From: Gentiana macrophylla
Lineage: Eukaryota > Streptophyta > Magnoliopsida > Gentianales > Gentianaceae
Assembly: GCA_026214975.1 (NCBI GenBank)
Contig: CM047806.1
Span: 81,825,599-81,889,598 of the forward strand
DNA length: 64,000 nucleotides
Direction of reading: 5' to 3'
The translations under genes and the position numbers were made by a program. Under the pieces are notes generated by a model. It made no database searches. It was not told the origin of the DNA and saw only the letters and a program-made list of their open reading frames with translations. Below, piece after piece: positions 44,335 to 56,385 of this stretch (its first letter is position 1; each line of letters begins with the position of its first letter).

Positions 44335-45082
44335 GCGGAGTGCCTTGACTTCTTGGGGTGGCTTCAATGGGCGGATATCCTTAACTGGTTGAAGTTGTTT
44401 TGGGCGAATAGCCTTAACTTCATGTAGTGGCTTTAATGGGCATATGGCCTTAGCCGGTTGAAGTTTTTTTAGGTGAATAGCCTTAAATTCATGCAGTGGC
44501 TTTAATGGGCATATGGCCTTAGCTGGTTGAAGTTGTTTTGGGCGAATAGCCTTAACTTCATGCAGTGGCTTTAATGAGCGAACTGCCTTAGCCGGTTGAA
44601 GTTGTTTTGGGTGAATAGCCTTAACTTCATGAAGTGGCTTTAATGGGCATATGGCCTTAGCTGGTTGAAGTTGTTTTGGGTGAATAGCCTTAACTTCATG
44701 TGGCTTTAATGGGCATATGGCCTTAGCTGGTTGAAGTTGTTTTGGGTGAGTAGCCTTAAGTTCATGCGGTGGCTTGAATGGGCGAACTGCCTTAGCCGGT
44801 TGAAGTTGTTTTGGGCGGATAACCTTAGCTTCAAGTGGTGGCCTTAATGGGCATATGGACTTAGCCGGTTGAAGTTGTTTTGGGTGGATAGCCTTAAATT
44901 TATAAGGTGGCTTTAATGGGCGGATAGCCTTAGCCGGTTGAAGTTGTTTTCGGCGGATAGCCTTAACTTCATGAGGTGACTTTATTGGGCGGATAGCCTT
45001 AGCTGGTTGAAGTTATTTTGGGCGGATAGCCTTAACTTCATGTAGTGGCTTTAATGGGCATATAGCCTTAGCCGTTTGTGGT
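44335..45082. repeat. 69-bp minisatellite, about 11 copies
   Basis: The anchor GGTTGAAGTTG recurs at about 44388, 44456, 44525, 44594, 44663, 44729, 44799, 44868, 44936, 45005 and (diverged) 45074: steps of 66-70 bp. Each unit is itself two related ~34-bp halves (GGGCGAATAGCCTTA / GGGCATATGGCCTTA). Confidence 0.93.
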
Positions 45083-45762
45083 GGAGTTGGATCAACTTTG
45101 CAACCGCTCCGGAGTTTAAGGACCTAACGTAGTGAGATTCTCAATCCCATGATTGACGTGACGGTCGCCTCGATTCCGTAATCAAAGTTATTGTTGGAAT
45201 TTACCGTCACACTTCCTGATTGGTGAAGGCCTTTTCGTTTATCGTGCCAAGATTGGCCTGCCTTAAATTCAAAATTCAAAATGTATCTTTTTCAATCTCG
45301 ACCGTCAATTCATTCTAATCTTGGCCATCGGTCCGGTAACCCCAGGCCTATTTAAAGAGGGTTCCCCAAACTTCTATCATTTTTGCAAACCCTATTTCAC
45401 CTAGCGAAAGATACTCCGGCGAGGCGATAAAAATTTCCGGCGGTGGTTGCTATCTTTGCTACACACTAGAAGCTTTCATTCGATTCCTCTATTTCTTCTC
45501 CAGGTATCTCTCTTTTTCCTAGTCTGTTCTTCGTCCTGTCATGTTTCCTTTCTTCTAGTCATTTAGCATTTCTTTGGGGTTGAATTTGCGATTCGTGTCT
45601 GTCTTTCTGAGGTTTCTTTAGGTTTTTTGGGGGGCTTTGTTCTCCATGTCTTGGAAGAAAGGAGAGGGTAAGGTGTTGAGATGATTAAGTCCTTATCATC
45701 TTGACCCAACTTTGATTGTTCCAGGTGATTGATATTCCACCTCGTCATTTTCTTTTTACAGG
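45083..45762 (+). promoter_or_regulatory. Promoter and leader intron of the 45.8-kb ORF
   Basis: TATTTAAA at 45349-45356. Probable leader intron from GT at 45504 (CCAG/GTATCT) to ...TTTTTACAG at 45761, followed one base later by ATG 45763. Consensus-based prediction. Confidence 0.55.
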
Positions 45763-48700
45763 ATGCCTGGTAGTGACATATCTAAGAGTGATGATAATAA
45801 CGATGTTCACGGCTATGCCTCTAAGGAGGTTGAAGAGGGAAGCACTAGCTACGGTGAGGGCGATGAGGGCGGAGGTGCTGAGGATGACATGGTACTGGCT
45901 CATTTATCTTCGAGTCAATCGGGCCGTCCGAAAGCTACTGTCTTTAGGGTTCCTTGGGGCCAATCCGTCCCTTCTGTGGTGACCTCCGTAAAATCTAAAA
46001 AGACATTAGGGAAAGAAGCCGCTAGGGCTAAAGGCTCTTCCTCGAATACTGCGGCTCCGAGGCCCAAAGGATCAAAAAGGAAACAGAAGTCTGGCGAGGA
46101 TGCTGCCGAGTCCAAAGATAGAAATAAGACTCCCATGCCGAATAATCCAGAGGCAGCCAGAGAGGATAAGGAGATTGATGCTCTCGATAAGTAGGTTGAG
46201 GCAGACTAGGTGTAGATTCGGTCCCGCTTTGGTGATCCCAGGCTTTTCTCCGAGTTTAACATATCGTCTGACTACCACTTTTCCAGTTTTAAGAAGACAG
46301 CTAATCGGGCCGGCCAAAGATCAAAGGAAGACAAGTTGGTCCTATTTTATGATCATTTTGTTGCCGGTCTCAGGCCGTCCTTTGAGATTTTCTTTGTTGA
46401 CGTGATGTGGAGGCTAGACACTCTTCCCTGTGATTTCACTCCAGTGGCGGTTAGGGTAGTGATGGCCTACGTGGTGCTTTGCCGGATTTTGGGTTACAAA
46501 CCTTCACTTTGAGTTTCCTTGAAGTTTTACTCTTTCAGCAAAGCGGCTACCAACAAGGTGGATTCAAGCACTTTCTTGTCGATTAGAGCAAAGAAGTGTC
46601 GATTATTCTACTGGACTTCGAACAAAGTTTAGGATTGAGGTGAGAGGGCTATCCCCGTTGACTCCATATCAGGATGGCTGTTACCAAAATTTGAGACATG
46701 CCCGAAGGACAGGTTGAACACGATTGCTATAACAAAAAAGCTTAAGCCTGTCGAACAACAACTTTTTGATCACCTTTATAAAATTCTCGGTTGGGATGAG
46801 AAGTGCGAGACATAGAAGTGGACTTTTAGTTGGAGGAGGCTGCTTGATCTTAAAGCCGCATTTTGTTGTGTGGCTGGCATCCCTGGGCCAATCAATGCTC
46901 AGCCGATGGTTAAAACATCTAGAACGGGGACTCATGAGGACTGGCATGCTGAGTGTCATCACAAAAAGTGTTATCCCTCAAAGTGTTATGTATGTAAGAG
47001 AATAGAGACGTCGTGGCCCGCTTGTAATTTACTCTTCTGTCCTGCTTCACTTTCTTGATTTTTATACCCGTTAGCTATTTTCATTTTGGCATGCAGTTCT
47101 AATCATTTTTCTTACATCATAATGGTGCTTGCTAATGAGGATAGGAATGCCATCATGGCCCAGCTGAAGGAAGAGTGGAAGGCTTGACAAGCGATTTTGG
47201 TGGCCAACAAGCCAATGACTCCGCCGTCCCTGGTTATATGGAAAATGTTTTGTCAACCGACGCCGCATCTTCGGCGGAGCCTACCAATATTGTGGCTACT
47301 AAATCCAAGAGGAAGAGGCCCGCATGAAGTAAAAACATTGTCTTGGTCGATGAACCTGAGGAATCCGAAGAGACGGGTGATCCGGCCTTGCCTAAGAAGC
47401 GTAGGACAGACGTTGATCAGGGCTCAAGTGTCGCCATTTCTGACTCTACCAAAGTGATTGAGGATGCCCCAACCTCTCAGGGTGCTGCATGCCCTGCCTC
47501 TGCCATAGACTTGACTATGAGTCCAGATAAGGAGGTCACCAATAAGGGTAAAAAGGCGGTTCCGGAATCGGCGCCAAAAATGTCGAATAAAGGAAGAATT
47601 CCAACTGGGCCCTCAGGAAAACCAGCTCTGTGGTTGGATACAGATTTCTTGAAGCAACCCCTCACTCTTCGGACGACAAGGGAGTTATCCGCTTCGATTG
47701 GCAATGTGGTTCCCTTGCGGATTCTCAAGGTTAGATTGCCCGATGCCTAACAATTGTTGGTTGGACAGGGGATCGTTAATAGGATAGTCCACGCAGATGT
47801 GGTAGCTTTGACGGCCTCTATTGGACCATCTAGTAGCCTGTGAATTTTATCTGAGGCGCTTGGATTGTATGAAACCACGGCCAGCACGGTAATATATGCC
47901 TTTTATATTCTCTTTTCTTCTTTTCGATAAGTGTTTGATTCTAAGGTTTCTTTTCAGGTTGCCACCAAGTTGAAGCAAGTCGAGTGGGCTTGCAATGTGG
48001 AGGCGAAGTGAATGGTGAGTCAGCTTGCTGAGTTGCGGGAGAAGCTGACCACTGAAGCTTGTGGGGCCACAACTTCTGAGTAGCGAGAGAAGGCTCTTCA
48101 GGCCGAGGTTAGTCGGCTTGTGGAAGTTGAGAAGAGGGAGCAAACTCTTCAGGCCGAAGTCAGTCGGATCCACTGTGAGAGTTCAAATCTTTCCAAGAGT
48201 ATTCAGGAGGGCGAGGCCAGCATCAAAAGATCTCAACTGGATGTGGATCTGTAAAAATCTGCCGAGTCTGAGAAAGATAGGGCCCTCGCCAAGACAGCGG
48301 AGATTCAAGAGTATACTGACTGACTCAAGAGTGAGCTGGATGAAGTTGAGGCTGCTGCTGCTGATGGCGCTAGTAAGGTTAAGGATGCATTGTGGGATGG
48401 GTTCAACCAGGGATTTTATCACCTGGCGAGGTGCCTTAAGGCGTTTTGTGTAGATGCTCCGGACCTCGATACATTGCAAGATTGGCTGACGACCGATCAA
48501 GATGATCCCGAGCTGAGAGTGTTTCACTCTAATCTGCAATACACCGCCGTTCAATTAGAAGATTTCCGAACTGGCTGTATAAGGAAGGACAAGCCGATTT
48601 GGACTCCTCCTCTCGTTAATGAGGTTAACCTTCATGCCATGATGCACGATTGGGAGATTTAGGCTGCTAAACTTGCTAAGAGAAAAGCTGAAGCCGCTGA

Positions 48701-48833
48701 GGAGATTACCACGACTAGTGGTGCTGGCAAGGAGAAAAGTCCCATGGAAGAAGGTGATCAATATCTGAACCTATCCGGTGCTCACACGGAGACTCCACCC
48801 TCCGACAAGCAAATTTGGTTTTTATGGTTGTGA
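45763..48833 (+). pseudogene. Decayed multi-exon transposon-type ORF with coiled coil
   Basis: ATG 45763 (MPGSDISKSDDNNDVHGYAS) opens a 143-codon acidic then basic N-terminus. After TAG codons (46193, 46208, 46214) the frame continues: SDYHFSSFKKTANRAGQRSK, DKLVLFYDHFVAGLRPSFEI, VVMAYVVLCRILGYKPSL. This resembles the N-terminal region of plant 'putative gypsy-type transposon' proteins (tentative). From 47958 a coiled coil follows (LVEVEKREQTLQAEVSRIHC), then a globular end (DALWDGFNQGFYHLARCLKA) and stop at 48831. Probable introns: about 46990-47096 and 47889-47957. Many in-frame stops. Could be the antisense ORF known from Tat elements; this is inference. Confidence 0.6.
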
Positions 48834-49113
48834 TTTCTCATCGTTGTAATTTCGCAAACTCTGCTAGCTTTGGCTTTTGAACTATTTTTATCCATATCTG
48901 TTTGAATCTTGTAATAACTTTTACCCATTTGGTGGCCGTTGGTTTGGGTTTTAATGTATCTTGTGGTTTGCTTGAAAATGTTATGTTCTTCAAGTTCCTT
49001 AGCTGATGTTGGTGTCCAAATGTGTGTGGCCCCCTTATTTTGTTGAGATTGAGAGCCCTTTGTGTCGAGATCGCCAAAATGAATGTCATGAAATTGAAAT
49101 CCGCTGCTATTAG
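48834..49113. other. Spacer to Athila-2 insertion
   Basis: T-rich, gene 3'-end-like; no ORF. Ends with ATTAG, the Athila-2 target site. Confidence 0.5.
49109..49113. repeat. Athila-2 TSD left (ATTAG)
   Basis: ATTAG here and at 56381-56385. Confidence 0.93.
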
Positions 49114-50583
49114 TGATCGCGTGCAAAGCACTTGCTAGCAATGGGACTAGGTCTATCATAGTAGTGTACTGGCGAGTCAAGACCGATCCCATAGAGACTC
49201 ATAAGAACGTCTAATTACTAAGATTGAGCTTGTCACTTATATGGTCTACGACCAACTATAATATAGACAATAGTAAATTTGGCGCCACTGGTGCCACAAA
49301 CCAACAATATTATGCTAGCTCAAACGAATGTAACAAGAGTTTCTAATGTATTAGTTCAATTATGCGTAATTAGTTATTCCCCCACACATGCAACAGTCCC
49401 CCCTATTGGTGAATTTTAGATCATTATCAGCTACGGGTACAACTCCTAACCCTATCTACTCCGATAATGGTAGTAGACAATCTATATGCAAGCTACCCTC
49501 CTTAATTGGTCCATAATAGCCCATACGCATAAAGAAATAGAGTTGTCGATATTGAGCACTAACTCATACCGCAAACCCGTCTAAACAGCTGTCGACACTT
49601 ATCAGCACGTTCCTAGGGTCCATCAAGATAATGTCCAAACTAACACTTCACTATTCATATTTAATGCTAGTTTTACGAAGACATGCAAATAGTTGATCAG
49701 GCTACTAACATGTAAATTAAATCTATCGATCAATGTAGCTGGGGCCGATTATCATGAATTAGTAATTTACTAGGTATTCAGATCTAGCGATATAAACCGT
49801 CGCAGATCTGAAGAACCCAACTACTATTTCATGATTTCTTCACCAACGAATTAGATCTATAACACATGGGGTAAAATAAACTAACTACTACATAATTAAA
49901 CTAAATAGACAATTAAAACATACTAGTCGAATAAAACGACGACAGATCTACATCTTGGAAAAGACAGAAAATCATACCGTCGAAGACGAGCATAGATCTC
50001 CCTCGGATCTCTCCCTAGGTGGCGACTCTATCGTCTCTCCGACCAGAACTCATAAAATAATAAAATAAAGAACAAAGAACTTTTATTGCATAATAATTGT
50101 AGTATTTGTGAGCTACCAATGTTACATTGAACTCTGAGGCGAAGCCTCTTATTTATAGGTACCTAAACCGACTTAGAAACATCTAGTTCTACCCCTCGTC
50201 CAAGAAAACACGTTTCTGAAGATTCTGGAGCCTCGGCAAGTCGGTGCCTATCCTCAGTAAACCGAGGGCAATTTTGTCCTTTTTCTTCAGCAGACTTAGC
50301 TTGGAAGGTTCTGGAATACCCTAGGCCCAATCCTTTCGTTCAGTCCACTCTAGATTCGTCCATAATGCTCAGCCCAATATTTCGTATCCTGAAAATAATC
50401 AAATAATGCACGAAATAATATCGAAATAGGGAAAATAAACGCTAAGTGCAGATTTCTCGACTCACGAACCCGACATATGATATTCAACTCAAATGGTTCA
50501 TATGTATAGGTCGAAACAACTATTTTTAGCTCATAATGGATAAAATATTGATGCCGTAGGATAGACTATTTTAAGCATCATCA
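49114..50583 (-). repeat. Athila-2 3' LTR
   Basis: Aligns to 54915-56380. TATA (minus TATAAATA, 50157-50150) is directly followed by the hairpin GAGGC-TTC-GCCTC (50148-50136). Confidence 0.93.
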
Positions 50584-50600
50584 ACTACCCCCCACTAGCC
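50584..50600 (-). other. Athila-2 polypurine tract
   Basis: Minus strand GCTAGTGGGGGGTAGT next to the 3' LTR. Confidence 0.85.
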
Positions 50601-51936
50601 TTCTGCTCGTCCACGAGTAGACTATCAAGGTGGAATGTACCTCCAAGAGCAATCCCCATCAACTACCACACATTCAATAAAAATTTCCGGCAGAAACATA
50701 CATTAAGCCACAATTCATAAGCTCCCAATTAATCACCACTTATCACACATCAATGTGTCTTGTGATGAATTAGTCGTGATAGTGCGATCGTGAGAAGAAT
50801 CAAGTTATATTAACCACACAATCTTAACTTACATGCGCATACACTCACTCATCTTGCCTTCAGACTTGGTTACACAACATGGTACCTTAATCGGGTCGGG
50901 CGGACTCGGGGATTGAGCATCGCTCATAAGTCCTCGTTTGTTTCTTTTTATGCGAGGGTCGTGCCCTTTTTACACGAGTTCGCTTCCCTCACTGCCTTTA
51001 TTGCATATTTTTTCTTCTTTTTTTTCCTTTTCATTTTTGTTTTTTTTTTTGGGCAGATTTCCTCACTTTTTTCTCTTTCTCTCACAAGCCCGTTTTGTCT
51101 CGGTTACCTCTTGTGGCATTCAAGTTGCTTCCCTTGTCTTACAACAATTTGTTAAAGTATATAGACAGACAAATAATGATTCCCGGTTAAAACAATTCAT
51201 GATGTAATCTTAAACACTTCTCACTAAGATTATGTGCTCAAATATTGATTGCAATGACAGAATAATAATCAATAAGTTACTACTTCATGCAACATAATAT
51301 ATGCTCATTCTTCCATACTAAATTGAAAATGCTATAGCTCCCTTCAAATTGAACTTGGGCTCCATTTCTACCGATTCCTTACTCGAAAACGTGCAATAAG
51401 CAAGCTAAAAGCAGTGTTTTATTTTCAAAGTTTTTCCCTTTCTTCGATTACCCAACTAAGACCGCCTACCCACTTATTATGGACATTGTCCCAATGACAA
51501 ATAATAAAGAAAAGAATAGGTACTTAGCTCTGGAATCATCGGCTGAGTCAAAGCGAATCATGGAGCAAAATCATTAGCTCCTAGGTCATTCCTCCTCCAA
51601 GTTGTTACCTGCTTTCCAAAATAGTTCAAAAAACTGTGAGTAACATGCGAATGGCAATAAGAAAATAAGGTGGCGGTAATTGTGCATACCGGAGGAATGC
51701 GCAAAAACAGTTTAAGCCACTTTATTCTTTCATTGGCCTAAGCAAGACGCAAAAACTTTTACGAGGGCATCACATGAGAATCATGAAGGAAAAAACCACA
51801 TATATCACTAGCCAGATGACGGAAGACATATGTGATGAAAAAAACCTTGCGATTGTCATGCTACTTTATTGACTCAAAATAACATAAAATAAACAAAATC
51901 AATAAATAAGGGTTTAGAAATAGTTCTGAGTTTATA
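50601..51936 (-). other. Athila-2 3' untranslated interior
   Basis: No domain. Holds poly-T/C runs near 51005-51070 and the usual Athila sequence before the PPT. The env-position ORF is absent. Confidence 0.6.
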
Positions 51937-51950
51937 GTCGCCAGCTCGAC
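51937..51950 (-). other. Post-stop hairpin motif (copy 4, first stem only)
   Basis: Minus strand GTCG-AGCTGG-CGAC, 18 nt after the integrase stop at 51969. The second GGCAA hairpin is not present. Confidence 0.75.
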
Positions 51951-51968
51951 TGTACTAATAGGGCTCTT

Positions 51969-53338
51969 TTATTCATACTTTGGATCCATCAACACAAAGA
52001 CTTCCAACTCAGGGTTATACTTGTGCTCTAGGTAATGCTTCAGCCTGTGGCCATTTACTATGAAAATCTGCCTAGAGTATTCATTTTTAACTTCACACGC
52101 ACCTGAATTGAAAACATTGGTGACTACATATGGTCCATACCATCTAGACTTCAGTTTCCTAGGAAAAAGACGAAGACGTGAATTATATACCAGCACTTTA
52201 TCTCCAACTTGAAATGTGCGGTTCAGAATCTTCTTTTCGTGCAGGCGTTTCGTTCTTTCCTTGTAAATCTTAGCATTGTCATATGATTGAAGTCTAAACT
52301 CCTCCAATCTATTCAACTCTAGCATCCTCTTTTCACCGGCTAAATTCTCATCCATGTTTAGAAATCTCGTAGCCCACAGCGCTCGGTGCTCGAGTTCTAC
52401 TGGTAAATGACATGCTTTTCCAAACACTATCACATACGGTGACATCCCAATCTTGGTCCTATAAGCGGTTCTGTATGCCCAAAGAGCGTCATCTAATTTC
52501 AAAGACCAATCCTTCCTTGTGGGATTCACAATCTTATCTATGATCCTCTTAATCTCTCAATCTTCGTGACTTCCACTTGTCCACTTGTCTGGGGATGATA
52601 TGCTACTGCACTCTTATGTCTAACCCCATATCTTAACATTAATTTCTCAAACAACCTATTACAGAAATGACTCCCTCCATCACTAATTATGGCTCTAGGC
52701 ACTCCAAACCTCGTCAAAATGTTCTTCTTAAGAAACCTCAGGACAACCCTGGCATCATTAGTAGGTGAGGCCACTGCCACCACCTATTTGGAAACATAGT
52801 CAACTGCTACCAGGAAGTAACGATTTGATTCTGACGATGTGAAAGTCCCAACAAAATCAATTCCCCATACATCGAATAACTCCACTTCTAAGATACTTTG
52901 CAGTGGCATCTCATTCCACTTAGAAATGTTACCAGTCATTTGACAGGAATGACAGGCTCTTGTAAACTCGTAAGCGGATTTATGAATTGTTGGCCTATAG
53001 AATCCACACTGCAGTATCATTACTGTTGTCTTGTCTGGCCCATAGTGACCTCCAGCTTCTCTAGAAAGACATAGGTGCAAAATACTTTGAATTTCATCAT
53101 TATGGACGCATCTCCTAAGAATGGGATCAGGGCATATCTTGTATAGGTAGGGATCGTCCCAATGGTAATGCTTTAGATACGTGAAAAACTTCCTTTTATC
53201 CGCATTCGTGAATTCCGGTGGTAGGTACTTTCCTGCTAGATAATTGACAATGTCAGCAAACCAAGGGTATACCTTGCCCACTCTTGATGTACTTTGTCGG
53301 GTCTAAGATTCAACTCGAGCTACCACTGAGAAGGAAAA
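51969..53338 (-). pseudogene. pol: Athila-2 integrase
   Basis: Zinc region GGHYGPDKTTVMILQCGFYR with CHSCQMTGN. First Asp in DVWGIDFVGTFTSSESNRYF. A TAG after VDYVSK where Trp is usual. Second Asp in IISDGGSHFCNRLFEKLM, Glu in [17 protein letters not shown], then a frameshift near 52540. The C-terminal domain is open for 186 codons: [60 protein letters not shown], ending [10 protein letters not shown] and E are all present, so it decayed late. Confidence 0.92.
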
Positions 53339-53397
53339 AAGTTGTTCATCAGGAAAGCTCTCCTTGATCTCAGTTGGTTGCTCTTCTTCCAGCAAAG

Positions 53398-54234
53398 TTA
53401 ATCTCGATAGGTGATCAACCACCTGGTTCTCAGATCCTTTTCATCTTTGATCTCAACATCAAACTCTTGTAAGAATAGAATCCATCTTAATAATCTCGGC
53501 TTGGAGTCTTGCTTGGTTAGAAGGTATTTCAAAGTTGCATGGTCAGTGAATACAGTGACTTTCGATCCTATCAGATATGGTCGAAACTTGTCAAATGCAA
53601 AGATGACAGCTAAGAGTTCCTTCTCTGTAGTTGCATAATTCCTCTGGGCATTGTTAAGGGTTCGACTGGTGTAATAGATAGGCTTAAAGATTTTATCCTC
53701 TCTTTGTCCCAGGGCTGCTCCAACTGCCTTGTCGCTTGCATCACACATAAGCTCAAAAGGTTTGTTCCAATTTGGTGCTGCCAGAATTGGGGCGGTTATA
53801 AGCATTCGCTTCAATGTGTTGAATGATTTCTTACATTTTTCTCCAAACACAAAAGGTACATCTTTTGCAAGTAGTTCCGTCAAAGGTCTTGAAACTTTAA
53901 AGAAGTCCTTGATAAACCTCCTATAAAATCCTGCGTGGCCAAGAAAGGCTCGCAACATCTTTAAGTTCGTTGGAGGGGGTAACTTCTCTATCACCTCTAT
54001 CTTTGCCCTATCAACTTCCATTCCTCTCTTCGAAATCCTATGACCCAACTCTATTCCTTCTGTAACCATGAAATGGCATTTTTCCCAGTTAAGTACAAGG
54101 TTGGTCTCTACACATCTCCTTAGTACTCTACTCAAGTTGTACAAGCATTTATCAAAGCTATCTCTAAATACAGAGAAATCATCCATGAAAATTTCCAGAA
54201 AATCTTCCACCATGTCTGCAAATAATGACATCGT
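53398..54234 (-). pseudogene. pol: Athila-2 reverse transcriptase (C-terminal part) and RNase H
   Basis: [20 protein letters not shown] holds the intact active site FMDD. Then [54 protein letters not shown]. RNase [41 protein letters not shown]. The frame is open through to 53398. Upstream codons in the same frame beyond 54234 belong to the MITE. Confidence 0.93.
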
Positions 54235-54727
54235 TAGAGCTGTTAAACGAACAGAGCCGCTCGTGAACAAGCTCATGTTCGGCTCGTTAGTGTTCGTGAT
54301 CGTTTGTTCGTTTAGCTTAACGAGCCGAGCTCGAACATGATTGTAGGCTCGTTTGCTTAACGAGCCGAGCTCGAGCTTGGTTCGCGAACATTCGATTATG
54401 TTCGTAAACATGCTTATTATGTTCGCGAACATGTTTATTGTTCGCGAACATACTTATATAATGTTCGCGAACATGCTTATATGCTTATAATATATGTCTA
54501 ACGAACCGAACTCGAGCCGAATTCGAGCCAAAAGACAAAAAATATGTCTAACGAGCCGAGCTCGAACGAGCTCGAACAGTTCATGTTTTAAACGAGCCGA
54601 GCTCGAACAGAATTTTTTGTTCGTTTAACAAACGAACGAGCTCGAACGAGCTCATGAGCTTAACGAGCTCGAGTTCGAACAGCCAATACTCGACTCGGCT
54701 CGGCTCGTTAACAGCTCTAGACATCGT
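54227..54727. repeat. 8-bp TSDs (GACATCGT) of the MITE
   Basis: GACATCGT at 54227-54234 and 54720-54727; removing one copy and the MITE rejoins the RT frame. Confidence 0.93.
54235..54719. mobile_element. hAT-type MITE, 485 bp, palindrome-rich
   Basis: Inverted ends TAGAGCTGTTAA, 8-bp TSD. The interior has repeated ATGTTCGCGAACAT-type palindromes (54383-54475) and many CGAGCTCG-type strings. No coding capacity. Confidence 0.9.
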
Positions 54728-54880
54728 GCACCTTTGGAATGTTGCCGGTGCATTACATAATCCAAATGACATGCGATTGTACGCAAAAGTTCCATAGGGA
54801 CATGTGAAAGTTCTGTATGACTCTAGTGTAAACAGACTCAAATATATACAGACACTCAATCTTGAATAAAAAGTATTCTT
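54728..54880 (-). pseudogene. pol: Athila-2 RT fragment between PBS and MITE
   Basis: TFTCPYGTFAYNRMSFGLCN and APATFQRC, the RT block just before the active site. The remaining sequence toward the PBS is not recognisable, marking the internal deletion. Confidence 0.88.
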
Positions 54881-54889
54881 GACACGAGT

Positions 54890-54906
54890 CCCCGGCAATG
54901 GCGCCA
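54890..54906 (-). other. Athila-2 primer-binding site (tRNA-Asp)
   Basis: Minus strand TGGCGCCATTGCCGGGG; one mismatch to the tRNA-Asp 3' complement. Confidence 0.92.
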
Positions 54907-54914
54907 GAAAATCT

Positions 54915-56380
54915 TGATCGCGTGCAAAGCACTTACTAGCAATAGGACTAGGTCTATCGTAGTAGAGGACAGGCGAGTCTAGGTCGATCCCACAGAGACT
55001 CGTAAGAACGTCTAATTACTAAGATTGAGCTTGTCGCTTATATGGTCTACGACCAACTATAATATAGACAGTAGTAAATTTGGTGCCACTGGTGCCACAA
55101 ACCAACAATATTATGCTAGCTCAAACGAATGTAACAAGAGTTTCTAATGTATTAGTTCAATTATGAGTAATTAGGTCTTCCCTCACACATGCAGCAGTCC
55201 TCCCCATTGGTGAATTTTAATTCATTATCAGCCACGGGTACAACTCCTAACCTATCTACTCCGACAATGGTAGTAGACAATTTATACGCAAGCTACCCTC
55301 TTTAACTGGTCCGTAATAACCCATACACATAAATAACTAGAGCTGTCGATATTGAGCGCTAACTCATACCTCAAACCTGCCTAGACTGTTGTCGACACTG
55401 ATCAGCACATTCCTAGGGCCTATCAAGATAATGTCCAAACTAAAACTTCAATATTCGTATTTCATGCTAGTTTTACGAAGACATGCAAATAGTTGATCAT
55501 GCTACTATCATGTAAATTAAATCTATCGATCAACGTAGTTGGCGCCGATTATCATGAATTACTAATTTACCAGGTATTCAGATCTAGCGATATAGACCGT
55601 CGTAGATCTAAAGAACGCAACTACAATTTCATGATTTCTTCACCAACGAATTAGATCTATAACACATGGGGTAAAATAAACTAACTACTACATAATTAAA
55701 CTAAATAGGCAATTAAAACATACTAGTCGAATAGAACGATGATAGATCTACATCTTGGAAAAGACAAAAAATCATACCCTCGAAGACGAGCGTAGATCTC
55801 CCTCGGATCTCTCCCTAAGCAGCGACTCCATCGTCTCTCCGACCAGAACTCATAAAATAATAAAATAAAGAACAATGAACTTTTATTGCATAATAATTGT
55901 AGCATATGTGTGCTACCAATGTTACATTGAACTCTGAGGCGAAGCCTCTTATTTATAAGTACCTAACCGACTTAGAAACATCTAGTTCTACCCATCGTCC
56001 AAGAACGCGTTTCTGAAGATTCTGGAGCCTCGGTAAGTCGGTGCCTATCCTCGGTAAACCGAGGGCAATTTTGTCCTTTTTCTTCAGCAGACTTAGCTTG
56101 GAAGGTTCTAGAATACCCTAGGCCCAATCCTTTCGTTCAGTCCACTCTAGATTCGTCCATAAAGCTCAGGTCAATATTTAGTATCTCGAAAATAATCAAA
56201 TAATGCATGAAATAATATCGAAATAGGTAAAATAAACGCTAACTGCATATTTCTCGACTCACAAACCTGACATATGATATTCAACTCAAATGGTTCATAT
56301 TTATAGGTCGAAACAACTATTTTTAGCTTATAATGGATAAAATATTGATGTTGTAGGATAGACTATTTTAACCTTCATCA
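54915..56380 (-). repeat. Athila-2 5' LTR
   Basis: 1466 bp; partner of 49114-50583. The same TATA/hairpin pair lies near 55936-55957. Confidence 0.93.
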
Positions 56381-56385
56381 ATTAG
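56381..56385. repeat. Athila-2 TSD right (ATTAG)
   Basis: Matches 49109-49113; the host block resumes here. Confidence 0.93.

Larger units (their letters stand above)
49114..56380 (-). mobile_element. Athila-2, internally deleted Athila-type gypsy
   Basis: LTRs 1470 and 1466 bp (TGATCGCGTG...CATCATCA), 5-bp TSD, tRNA-Asp PBS, PPT, RT/RNase H and integrase. Gag, protease and the N-terminal RT are missing: mid-RT sequence begins about 75 bp from the PBS. A 485-bp MITE sits in RT. The LTRs differ mostly by ordinary substitutions, so it looks older than element B. Confidence 0.93.

Noticed and set aside
44335..45082. CRISPR-like array
   Set aside because: Units are continuous tandem repeats with no unique spacers, in plant retrotransposon DNA.
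50913..51207. Hydrophobic F/L-rich ORFs near 51 kb
   Set aside because: They translate a poly-T/C tract in the Athila-2 3' untranslated interior.
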